A model generated the notes under the pieces. It was not told the origin of the DNA. It worked only from the letters and a program-made list of their open reading frames with translations, and did not search any database. Of a DNA stretch of 14,448 nucleotides, positions 7,625-14,312 are shown piece by piece. Positions within the stretch are counted from its first letter, which is position 1. The number at the start of each line of letters is the position of its first letter. The DNA is taken from assembly GCA_019239785.1 (NCBI GenBank), contig JAFAZM010000018.1, positions 1 to 14,448 of the forward strand, in the 5' to 3' direction. The position numbers and the translations under genes are program-made. The DNA is from Sphingomonadaceae bacterium (GTDB lineage: Bacteria; Pseudomonadota; Alphaproteobacteria; Sphingomonadales; Sphingomonadaceae).

Positions 7625-7640
7625 GCCCGTCGCGTCGGGC
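7625..7640. repeat. GC-rich hairpin between the R-M operon and the PBP operon
   Basis: GCCCG (7625-7629) and CGGGC (7636-7640) form a 5-bp stem with a 6-base loop. Read on the minus strand it is followed by TCGCTTTA, a poor U-tract. It may weakly stop transcription coming from the PBP genes before it enters the R-M operon. Confidence 0.3.
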
Positions 7641-7671
7641 GCTATGGGTGACGGCAGCGAGCGAAGCGGAG

Positions 7672-7940
7672 CCCGCGAGTAGCGGGGGGATGGCGTTTGC
7701 TAGCGGGAGAGGTCACCCCGGCCGCGCCGGTATTGGATTGACGCGGTGCTGGCGCCTCCCCTCAAGGGGAGGGGAATGGCGACGCGTGGCGGCCTGGTGG
7801 AGGGGTCGCGAGCGACAGCGCGCATGGCGGGGTCGGGCCCCTCCACCATGCTTCGCATCGCGGTCCGAAGTCGGGTCGATCGCTCCCCCCGGGGCGATCT
7901 TGGACTGCTGGAGGCAGCCCAACCCGACTTCCCCCGTTCC
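7672..7940. repeat. Intergenic cluster of GC-rich inverted repeats, no gene seen
   Basis: Several stem-forming repeats fill this gap: CCCGC/GCGGG (7672-7686), CTCCCCT/AGGGGAG with a 2-base gap (7756-7771), TGGTGGAGGGG/CCCCTCCACCA (7795-7805 and 7838-7848, perfect 11-bp arms), GAAGTCGGGT/ACCCGACTTC (7867-7876 and 7922-7931, perfect 10-bp arms) enclosing GATCGC/GCGATC (7878-7899), and a short CCCCG/CGGGG stem near 7931-7944. Open frames across it are arginine- and proline-rich with no family resemblance. Similar GC-rich elements are scattered in sphingomonad genomes; they may act as mRNA 3'-end structures or be mobile repeat remnants. Confidence 0.65.
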
Positions 7941-7959
7941 GGGGAGGATTTGAGCGTCC

Positions 7960-9945
7960 TTACTGCCCCGGCGGCGGCGTCGTCGTGGGCGGCGGGGCCT
8001 CCACCTTCGGCGCCGTCGGCGGCGGGGCGGCGACCTCGGGCACGTCGGGCGGCGGCGGCGCCTCGGGCTCGGGGGCGGGCTGGGTCGCGTTCCGGTCGAC
8101 CGGGGCGTTCGCGTTCTCCTGGTCCGCCTTGTAGAGCGGCACGTTGGTCTGCTGCGGCGGCGGCGCGGTGGCGCCGAGCGCCTCGGCCATGAAGGCGTGC
8201 CAGATCCGGGCCGGAATGGTGCCGCCGGTCGTGCCGGGCATCGGCCGGTTATCGTCATTGCCGACCCAGACGCCGACGACCAGGTCGCCGGCGAAGCCGA
8301 CGAACCAGGCGTCGCGATAGTCGGAGGTGGTGCCGGTCTTGCCGAAGGTCGGCACCGAGAGCGCGGCGGCCCGGCCGGTGCCGCGCTGGACGACCGCGTA
8401 GAGCACGTCCCGAAGCATCGGGAAGGCGCGGTCGCGGCTCACCTGCCGGTCCGGGCTGCCCCAGCCGAACCAGCCGGTCGATTCCGGCGGCAGGCCGTGC
8501 GGGCGGATCGGATAGCGGCCGGCGGCGACCGCGGCATAGGCCGAGGTCAATTCGAGCAAGGTGACGTTGTTGACGCCGAGCGGCAGGCTCGGATCGGGCC
8601 GCAGCGGCGTGGTGATGCCGAGGTCGCGCGCGGCGCGGATCACGTTGGCGCGGCCGACCCGCTCGGAAATCTGCACCGCAACCGAATTGCTCGAATAAGC
8701 GACCGCGTCGCGCAGCAGCTCGGGGCCGCGATAGGAGCCGCCGTAATTCTGCGGCGACCAGTCGCCGACCCGGATCGGCACGTCGTTGACCGGCGTGCTC
8801 GGGGTCAGGCCGTGGCGGAAGGCGGCGAGATAGACGAAGAGCTTGAAGGCGGAGCCCGGCTGGCGGCGGGCCTGGACGGCGCGGTTGAACGGGCTCTGCG
8901 CATAATCCTTGCCGCCGACCATCGCGACGACGCGGCCGTCGAGCCGCATCGCGACCAAAGCCGCCTGCGCCCGGCCGAGGCCGGCGCGGCGGATGCTGCG
9001 CACCGCGAGCCGCTGCAGATCGCCTTCCAAAGTGGTCTGGACGTGGCGCTGGCCGTAGCCGTCGTCGGTGAGGTCGGCCGCCTGCGGCAGCACCCAGTCG
9101 GCGAAATAGGTGCCGGTCGGGACGTCGTCGCGGGGGCCGAGATGGAGCCGCGCCGGCCGCACCGCGGCGCGCTGGGCGTCGGTGAGGAAGCCGAGCTCGT
9201 GCATCGCGTTCAGGACGAGCTCGGCCCGGTCCCGCGCCGCGTCGAGATGCGAGCTCGGCGCAAGCCGCGACGGCGCGTTGACGACGCCGGCGAGCATCGC
9301 CGCCTGGGCGAGGGTGAGATGCTCGGGATCGACGTTGAAATAATGGTGCGCGGCGGCGCGCAGGCCGTAGACATTGTCGCCGAAGCCGACATTGGAGAGA
9401 TAGCGGCTGAGGATCTCCTCCTTGCTGAGCCGCGCCTCCAGCCAGAGCGCGATCAACGCCTCCTGGATCTTGCGCGTCGGGGTGCGGTCCGGGGAGAGGA
9501 AGCTGGTCTTGGCGAGCTGCTGGCTGATCGTGCTGCCGCCCTCGCGGAGGCGGCCGGCGCGGATGTCGCGCAGCAGCGCGCGGCCCATCCCCCAGGGATC
9601 GATGCCGACATGGTGGAAGAAGCGGCGGTCCTCGATCGAGATGAAGGCCTGGCCCACATAAGGGGGCAGCGCCATCACATCGACCGGCGCCTCGATCGTG
9701 GCGCCGCGGCGGGCGATCGGCTCGCCCTCCGCCGAGAGGATGGTGATGCTCGGCGCGTCGACCGGCCCGAGCGAGCGCGACAAGGGCGCGGTGACGATCA
9801 GCCAGAGCAGGGCCAAAGCGAACAGGGCAAGGAAGATCTTGATCGCGCGCTTGACCAGGCGGACGCGCGAGATCGGCGGCAGCGGCTCGGGCGCCTCCCC
9901 GGGAGGGGGCGCGCCAGCGGCATCGGCCGGCGTCCGGCTCGCCAT
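7960..9945 (-). CDS. Class A penicillin-binding protein (PBP1-type glycosyltransferase/transpeptidase), second of tandem pair
   Basis: A bifunctional peptidoglycan synthase of 661 aa that polymerises lipid II and cross-links stem peptides in the periplasm. A single membrane anchor lies near residues 34-52, preceded by a short Pro-rich cytoplasmic tail. The GT51 domain has EDRRFFHHVG (catalytic E105), GGSTISQQLAKT (136-147) and RKIQEALIALWLE. The transpeptidase has S365-A-F-K368, SSN at 418-420 and KTG at 536-538. After about 590 comes a low-complexity tail of about 70 residues rich in Pro, Ala and Glu. The ATG at 9945 is preferred because GGAGG lies 9 bases upstream; a TTG at 9951 would overlap the previous stop (TTGA) but sits too close to that site. 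It follows its paralogue by two bases, so they are surely co-transcribed. All active-site motifs are present. Confidence 0.94.
   Translation of the reverse strand: MASRTPADAAGAPPPGEAPEPLPPISRVRLVKRAIKIFLALFALALLWLIVTAPLSRSLGPVDAPSITILSAEGEPIARRGATIEAPVDVMALPPYVGQAFISIEDRRFFHHVGIDPWGMGRALLRDIRAGRLREGGSTISQQLAKTSFLSPDRTPTRKIQEALIALWLEARLSKEEILSRYLSNVGFGDNVYGLRAAAHHYFNVDPEHLTLAQAAMLAGVVNAPSRLAPSSHLDAARDRAELVLNAMHELGFLTDAQRAAVRPARLHLGPRDDVPTGTYFADWVLPQAADLTDDGYGQRHVQTTLEGDLQRLAVRSIRRAGLGRAQAALVAMRLDGRVVAMVGGKDYAQSPFNRAVQARRQPGSAFKLFVYLAAFRHGLTPSTPVNDVPIRVGDWSPQNYGGSYRGPELLRDAVAYSSNSVAVQISERVGRANVIRAARDLGITTPLRPDPSLPLGVNNVTLLELTSAYAAVAAGRYPIRPHGLPPESTGWFGWGSPDRQVSRDRAFPMLRDVLYAVVQRGTGRAAALSVPTFGKTGTTSDYRDAWFVGFAGDLVVGVWVGNDDNRPMPGTTGGTIPARIWHAFMAEALGATAPPPQQTNVPLYKADQENANAPVDRNATQPAPEPEAPPPPDVPEVAAPPPTAPKVEAPPPTTTPPPGQ
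9499..9546. repeat. 48-bp stretch identical between the two PBP genes (copy 1)
   Basis: Identical base for base to 11421-11468. It encodes the GGSTISQQLAKTSF core of the glycosyltransferase domain. The offset of 1,922 bp is kept in neighbouring near-identical blocks around 9591-9690. Shared synonymous codons point to duplication followed by conservation or gene conversion. Confidence 0.85.
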
Positions 9946-9947
9946 GG

Positions 9948-12215
9948 TCAACGCCCTCCGAACAGGTTGCGGACGCGGCCGACGACGCCCTCGAGGAAGT
10001 CGCCGACGCTGTCGCCCTGGTCGGGCTGCGCCTCTTCGTCCGGCGCCTTCTTCGGCACCGTGGGCGCGGCGTGGAGGTTCAGCGCCTGCATCATGAAATT
10101 GCGCCAGATCCGCGCCGGCAGGCCGCCGCCGCTGACCCCCTCCATCGGCCGATTGTCGTCATTGCCGACCCATATCCCAACGACCAGATCCCCCGCGAAG
10201 CCGATGAACAGGGCGTCGCGCGAATCCTGACTAGTCCCGGTCTTGCCGAACGTCACGATGGGGAGTTCGGCTCCATGGCCGGTGCCCTTGGCGACCGCGT
10301 AGCGGAGCAGCTCGCGCAGATTGGCGAAGGCCGGGTCGGGGCGGGGCTCGCGATTGTCGATCCGGTGGAGCAGGGTGCTGAACACATTCTGGTCGGCGGG
10401 CGTCTCGGTGAGGCCGCGCGGCGCCACCGGGAAGCGGCCGGCGGCGATCGCGGCATAAGCGGCGGTCATCTCCAGCAGGCTGACGTCGGCGGTGCCGAGC
10501 GCGATACTCGGATCGTTGGCCGGGATCGGCGCGGTGACGCCGAGGTCGCGCGCCGCCTGGATGACGTTGTTCAGGCCGACCCGCTGGGCGAGCCGCACCG
10601 CGGCGACGTTGCTCGACAAGGCGAAGGCGTCGCGCAGCGGGATCTCGCCGTCATAGCGGCCGCTGGCATTGCGCGGCGTCCAGCGGCCGATCGTGATCGG
10701 GCGGTCCTCGATCATCGAATCGGGGTTCATCCCCCGCCGCAAGGCGGCGAGATAGACGAAGAGCTTGAAGGTCGAGCCGGCCTGGCGCCGGGCCATGGTC
10801 GCGCGGTTGAAGGGGCTGCGCGCATAATCGCGGCCGCCGAGCATCGCGACGATCCGCCCGTCCGTGTGCATCGCGACCAAAGCCGCCTGGCGGGTGCCGA
10901 TGCCGGACTGGCGGAAGGCCTGGATCGCGGCGCGCTGCATGTTGCGCTCGAGCGTCGTCGAGACGGTGCGCTCGCCATATTCCTCCTGGTCGGCCTGCTC
11001 GACGCCGGAGAGGATCCAGTCGGCGAAATAGGTGCCGGTGGGGAGATTGTCGCCGGGCGCGAGGTTGAGCCGGGCCGGCTGGATCGCCGCAAGCCGGTCC
11101 TCGTCGATGAAGCCGAGCTCGGCCATGGCATGCAGCACCAGGCGGCCGCGCGCCTGCGCGCCGGCGAGGTTGCGGTTCGGCGCCAGCCGGTTCGGCGCAT
11201 TGACGAGGCCGGCGAGCATCGCCGCCTGGGGCAGGGTCAGCCGCTCGGGCACGGTATTGAAGTAGAAATGGGCGGCGGCGCGCAGGCCGTAGATATTGTT
11301 CCCGAAATAGACGTTGGAGATGTAGCGGCTGAGGATCTCCTCCTTGCTGAGCCGCGCCTCGAGCCAGAGCGTGATCAGGGCCTCCTGCGCCTTGCGGCCA
11401 AGCGTCCGCTCGCCGCCGGTGAAGCTGGTCTTGGCGAGCTGCTGGCTGATCGTGCTGCCGCCCTCGCGCACCCGGCCGGCGCGCCAGTTTCGGATGAAGG
11501 CACGCCCGATCCCCCAGGGATCGATGCCGACATGATGGAAGAAGCGGCGGTCCTCGATCGCGATGAAGGCCTGGCCGACATAAGGCGGCAGCGCCATCAC
11601 GTCGACCGGATCGGCGCGCACCGCGCCGCGCCGCGCGATCGGCTGGCCGTCGGCGCCGAGGACGAGGAAGCTCGGCGCAGCGATCGGCTGCAGCGACTGG
11701 GAGAGCGGCGCGGTATAGGTGAGCCAGCCGACCAGCAGCAGGAAGAGGAGGGCGAGCCCGCGCAGCACCCATCTGGTCGTCGTGCGGACGATCCTGGTGA
11801 TCCTGTCCTGCCGGTGCCTGTGGCCGTCGACCAGGCTGGCGACCACTGCCGGCCGCTCGCCCTGCAGGTCCTCGAGCGAGAGCGAAACCGGCCGCACCCG
11901 ATCGAAGGCGCGCGCCAGATAATGGTCGCGCACCCCCGGCTCGACCGCCTCCCAGGCCGGCGCCGCGTCGCCATGGGCCTCGCGCATCTCGGCGGCGAAC
12001 TGGGCCATGGCGAGGGCGCGCACCTTGCTCGCCTCGTGCAGCGCCTGTTCGATCCGGGCGCGGTCCTGCTCGGACAAAGCGGTCCAGGTTTCGGTGGAGA
12101 CGCCGGTGAGGGGAGGGGGGCTGCTCGTCAAAGTCGGTTCCGGCTCAGGCGGGGCCGGCGCCGGCAGCGCCTCGTCCCGGCGCCACCTGTTCCACCCCAA
12201 GCCCCCGTTCCGCAA
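9948..12215 (-). CDS. Class A penicillin-binding protein (PBP1-type) with long cytoplasmic N-terminal extension, first of tandem pair
   Basis: A 755-aa bifunctional cell-wall synthase, paralogous to the next gene. Before the membrane anchor (about 150-168) there is a cytoplasmic region of up to 149 residues: a Pro-rich start, then a helical, charged part (about 50-145) not found in the sister protein. GT51 motifs are EDRRFFHHVG (E221), GGSTISQQLAKT (252-263) and RKAQEALITLWLE. Transpeptidase motifs are S481-T-F-K484, SSN 534-536 and KTG 658-660. The C-terminus is short compared with its sister. The start is uncertain. The longest frame begins with TTG at 12215, overlapping the 3' end of the oxidoreductase gene by 71 bases. 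Other TTG codons at 12200 and 12131 are possible, the last lying just after that gene's stop. The first ATG is only at 12008. The enzyme domains do not depend on this choice. Confidence 0.9.
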   Translation of the reverse strand: MRNGGLGWNRWRRDEALPAPAPPEPEPTLTSSPPPLTGVSTETWTALSEQDRARIEQALHEASKVRALAMAQFAAEMREAHGDAAPAWEAVEPGVRDHYLARAFDRVRPVSLSLEDLQGERPAVVASLVDGHRHRQDRITRIVRTTTRWVLRGLALLFLLLVGWLTYTAPLSQSLQPIAAPSFLVLGADGQPIARRGAVRADPVDVMALPPYVGQAFIAIEDRRFFHHVGIDPWGIGRAFIRNWRAGRVREGGSTISQQLAKTSFTGGERTLGRKAQEALITLWLEARLSKEEILSRYISNVYFGNNIYGLRAAAHFYFNTVPERLTLPQAAMLAGLVNAPNRLAPNRNLAGAQARGRLVLHAMAELGFIDEDRLAAIQPARLNLAPGDNLPTGTYFADWILSGVEQADQEEYGERTVSTTLERNMQRAAIQAFRQSGIGTRQAALVAMHTDGRIVAMLGGRDYARSPFNRATMARRQAGSTFKLFVYLAALRRGMNPDSMIEDRPITIGRWTPRNASGRYDGEIPLRDAFALSSNVAAVRLAQRVGLNNVIQAARDLGVTAPIPANDPSIALGTADVSLLEMTAAYAAIAAGRFPVAPRGLTETPADQNVFSTLLHRIDNREPRPDPAFANLRELLRYAVAKGTGHGAELPIVTFGKTGTSQDSRDALFIGFAGDLVVGIWVGNDDNRPMEGVSGGGLPARIWRNFMMQALNLHAAPTVPKKAPDEEAQPDQGDSVGDFLEGVVGRVRNLFGGR
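9955..9959 (-). promoter_or_regulatory. Ribosome-binding site for the second PBP gene
   Basis: GGAGG on the minus strand lies 9 bases before the ATG at 9945 and only 3 before the TTG at 9951. It falls inside the last codons of the upstream PBP gene and supports the ATG as the true start. Confidence 0.6.
11421..11468. repeat. 48-bp stretch identical between the two PBP genes (copy 2)
   Basis: Second copy of the 48-bp identity described at 9499-9546, lying in the same glycosyltransferase motif of the upstream paralogue. It is bounded by a mismatch on both sides. Confidence 0.85.
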
Positions 12216-13263
12216 GCCCTTTCGGCCAGGCGCCGCCAGCGATCAGGGCCTCCGCGATCTCGGCCATGGCCGGCGCGGTCTGGAAGCCGTAGCCGCCCTG
12301 GCCGGCGAGCCAGAAGAAGCCCGGCGCGTCCGGGGCGAAGCCGGCCTTTGGCACGCGGTCCGCGGTGAAGGTGCGGAGGCCCGCCCAGCGATGGGCGATC
12401 CGGGTCACGGCGATCGTCGTGTAATGTTCGAGCCGCTCGGCGGCGAGGGCGATGTCGTAATCCTCGGGCTGGGCGTCGCAGGGATCGTCGGCGACCTCGT
12501 CGACCGGCGAGACCAGCAGCCGGCCCGCCTCGGGCTGGAGGTAGAAATCGCGGGTGGCGCTGAGCGCGAACGGCCAGGACCCGATCGCGGCGCCGGCCGG
12601 CGGCTCGACGACGATGATCGTGCGGCGGAGCGGCGTCAGGCCGAGCGGCGCGACGCCGGCCAGCGCCGCGAAGCGGTCCGCCCAGGCGCCGGCCGCGTTG
12701 ACCAGCACCGGCGCGGAAAAGCTTTCGCCGCCCTCGGTGCGGACGGTCCAGCCCGGCTCGGCCGCGACGACGCGCCGCCCGGTCAGCACCGCCCCGCCCG
12801 CCGCGCGCACCGCGCGGGCGTAGCTCTGCAGGATCAGGTCGGCGTCGAGCTTGAGCCCGGTCGGATCGAGCAGCCCGCGCACCGCGCCGCCGGGGCCGGT
12901 GCGCAAGGGCGGGAAGAGCGCGGCCATCTCTGCGGCCTCGACCGGGCGGATCGCGTCAGTGAACGCCGCCATGTCCGCGGCCAGCGCCTCGAGCGCCGGC
13001 ACGGCCTCGGCCTCCGCGAAATAGAGGGTGGGGAAGGTCCGCCCGAGCGGCGGCGCGAAACGGTCCCGGCTATAGGCGGTGAGCGCCCGCACCGCGGCGC
13101 CGCCGATCCCGTAATGGCTGAACGAGACGCTCCGCCCCGAGCTGTGATAGCCGAGCGCCTCCTCGCCCTCGAGCAGGACGACGCGCCCGTGAAGCGCCAG
13201 CCGCGCCGCCGCCGAAAGCCCGGCCACCCCGCCGCCGACGATGAGGAAATCCGCACGCTCCAT
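12145..13263 (-). CDS. FAD-dependent D-amino-acid dehydrogenase of the DauA-like DAO family
   Basis: A 372-aa flavoenzyme expected to oxidise a D-amino acid to its imino acid, which then hydrolyses to a keto acid. The N-terminal Rossmann motif is VGGGVAG (9-15), with E32 binding the FAD ribose. Later family motifs are VNAAGAWADR (188-197), FYLQPEAG (240-247), WAGLRTFTAD (293-302) and GQGGYGFQTAPAM (321-333). From memory it aligns closely and nearly without gaps to Pseudomonas D-arginine dehydrogenase DauA, for example YHSSGRS at 39-45 and VRALTA at 58-63. R213, Y241 and R297 match DauA residues R222, Y249 and R305. The residues equivalent to H48, Y53 and E87 appear changed, so the substrate may not be D-arginine. 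Length matches the family. ATG start; the ribosome-binding site is weak. It is the first gene of the set with the two PBPs, and its 3' end may overlap the next gene by up to 71 bases. Confidence 0.88.
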   Translation of the reverse strand: MERADFLIVGGGVAGLSAAARLALHGRVVLLEGEEALGYHSSGRSVSFSHYGIGGAAVRALTAYSRDRFAPPLGRTFPTLYFAEAEAVPALEALAADMAAFTDAIRPVEAAEMAALFPPLRTGPGGAVRGLLDPTGLKLDADLILQSYARAVRAAGGAVLTGRRVVAAEPGWTVRTEGGESFSAPVLVNAAGAWADRFAALAGVAPLGLTPLRRTIIVVEPPAGAAIGSWPFALSATRDFYLQPEAGRLLVSPVDEVADDPCDAQPEDYDIALAAERLEHYTTIAVTRIAHRWAGLRTFTADRVPKAGFAPDAPGFFWLAGQGGYGFQTAPAMAEIAEALIAGGAWPKGLAERGLGVEQVAPGRGAAGAGPA

Positions 13264-13297
13264 TGCGCGTGGGGCTAGCCGATAAGGCGCGCGGCGT

Positions 13298-13311
13298 CAT
13301 CCCGACGGATG
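13298..13311. repeat. Small hairpin, possible remnant of a REP-like element
   Basis: CATCC (13298-13302) and GGATG (13307-13311) form a 5-bp stem with a CGAC loop, preceded by GT to give GTCATCCCG. The same half-site occurs in the hairpin at 14061-14082. It lies in the gap between the divergent oxidoreductase and HEAT-like genes. Confidence 0.3.
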
Positions 13312-13450
13312 TGGGGGTGGGAGGCGGACGGAGCCCTCGCGGTTGGCGCGCATCATGTGATACGGTGAGCGTGTCCGAGGCAGAGCAGTCCCATGTCGGC
13401 AGATAGAGCCGCGTCTCCGTGATTCGTTAATCAGTAAACTGGCAGCGTAA

Positions 13451-13467
13451 TCCGAATTAGGATCGGA
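13451..13467 (+). promoter_or_regulatory. Leader hairpin overlapping the ribosome-binding region of the HEAT-like gene
   Basis: TCCGA (13451-13455) and TCGGA (13463-13467) can pair around a 7-base loop. The loop plus the 3' arm contain the purine-rich AGGA and GGAG sequences before the ATG codons at 13469 and 13472. Pairing could mask the ribosome-binding site. The stem is short, so this is tentative. Confidence 0.25.
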
Positions 13468-13468
13468 G

Positions 13469-13948
13469 ATGATGAGGCACTTCCCGAGGTTTGCTCTGTT
13501 CGCCACTTTGCTGACCGTCTGCAGCGCCACTTCGGTACAGTCCCACGCGCGGCGCGCCACCGTGATCAGGCCCGAGAATATCGGTGAGGCGATTGCGCGG
13601 GTGCACCTGATCGCTAATCCCGACCAAAGATTTGCGGCACTCGAACAGATCGAAACGGCATTGGAGCGGGACAGCAGCCATATAGACGATAGCGACGTCC
13701 ACGCGCTGGCGGCGCTGATGAGCGATGACAGTGATATGGTTCGATTTGCGGCGGCGACCGCAATTGGGCTTATCGGTCCTCGGGCGGCAGCGGCGGCCCC
13801 CGCGCTTCAGGCCGCGCTTCCGCGGATCGAGTGCGAATGGGGTGGCCATAATTCGCGCGCAGCCATCATCTACGCTTTCCGCCGGATTGGAGTTACGCCA
13901 GTCGAGAGAGATTGTCCGCCTGTCGATTTCAGGGCGCCGCGGCACTGA
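13469..13948 (+). CDS. Small exported HEAT-repeat-like protein of unknown function
   Basis: A 159-aa protein, the only confident plus-strand gene. A signal peptide is likely: basic MMRHFPR, then the hydrophobic run FALFATLLTV, then SATSVQSHA before probable cleavage near residue 27. It carries a cysteine at 18 but no proper lipobox. The mature part is helical. About 76-118 reads like a HEAT repeat (DVHALAALMSDDSDMVRFAA and on, with IGPRAAAAAPAL), the pattern of protein-binding helical scaffolds. Two cysteines (C122, C149) could pair in the periplasm. Two ATGs (13469, 13472) are possible; AGGA at 13459-13462 is 9 bases before the second. It is transcribed away from the oxidoreductase. The opposite-strand frame over it shows no family features. 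Function is not recognised. Confidence 0.72.
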   Translation: MMRHFPRFALFATLLTVCSATSVQSHARRATVIRPENIGEAIARVHLIANPDQRFAALEQIETALERDSSHIDDSDVHALAALMSDDSDMVRFAAATAIGLIGPRAAAAAPALQAALPRIECEWGGHNSRAAIIYAFRRIGVTPVERDCPPVDFRAPRH

Positions 13949-14060
13949 CTTGGATTACGGGGAGGGTGCCAGTGCACCAAATGGACCATGTGCTCGTGGG
14001 CGGAGGGCCCGGTTTGTTTGAAGCCGCAATCGTGAGCCGTCGCACACAGTGTTCATGGGG

Positions 14061-14078
14061 TCCCGGCCTGCGCCGGGA
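14061..14078. repeat. REP-like GC-rich hairpin
   Basis: TCCCGGC (14061-14067) and GCCGGGA (14072-14078) form a perfect 7-bp stem with a 4-base loop, followed by TGAC. Elements of the type GTCATCCCGGC...GCCGGGA are abundant between genes in Alphaproteobacteria. It lies about 110 bases after the HEAT-like gene and could help end or stabilise its transcript; the following CTTT run is weak. Confidence 0.6.
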
Positions 14079-14082
14079 TGAC

Positions 14083-14312
14083 TCTTTCCCCTCAATAAGC
14101 TCCGCCCGAGCGCCGCGCATCGGCGCGCCCGCGAGATAGGCGGCGCAGCTGGCGCGGAGCGAGGTGCGGTCGTCGGCGCTCAGCGCATAGGCGCTGCTGA
14201 GGCGGCCGATGAAGGCGGCGGGATCGTCCTGCTCGCCGGCGGCGCGGTAGATCGTGGTGATCTAGGCGAGGTCGAGCGGGGTGCCGGCGGTGGCGCAAAA
14301 TTCCAGGGACAC
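14083..14312 (-). pseudogene. Decayed gene fragment with in-frame TAG
   Basis: On the minus strand a protein-like frame reads VSLEFCATAGTPLDLA, then TAG (14264-14262), then ITTIYRAAGEQDDPAAFIGR and on through ADDRTSLRASCAAYLAGAP. The codons have the GC-rich third positions of the neighbouring genes, and the helical, alanine-rich text on both sides of the stop looks like one protein. Upstream the frame is closed by TAA (14324-14322). Downstream it runs straight into the REP-like hairpin, so the original C-terminus is unclear. The best reading is a remnant of a small gene's 3' part. The family is not recognised. Confidence 0.45.

Noticed and set aside
7621..7940. CRISPR array
   Set aside because: The repeats are inverted and of differing sequence, with no regularly spaced direct repeats and no cas genes.
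7713..8258. A 181-codon minus-strand frame across the repeat region
   Set aside because: Arg/Pro-rich translation of GC-rich repeats and of the PBP tail in the wrong frame.
8197..12368. Very long plus-strand open frames (677 and 765 codons) opposite the PBP genes
   Set aside because: They mirror high-GC genes, are full of Arg, Gly, Ala and Asp with no recognisable domain, and the minus strand carries complete PBP motifs in the right order.
12007..13278. Plus-strand frame of 423 codons opposite the oxidoreductase
   Set aside because: Arg/Gly-rich shadow; the minus strand encodes a full-length DAO-family enzyme.
13457..13945. Minus-strand frame of 162 codons opposite the HEAT-like gene
   Set aside because: No signal peptide, domain or ribosome-binding site, while the plus strand has a signal peptide and a helical repeat.
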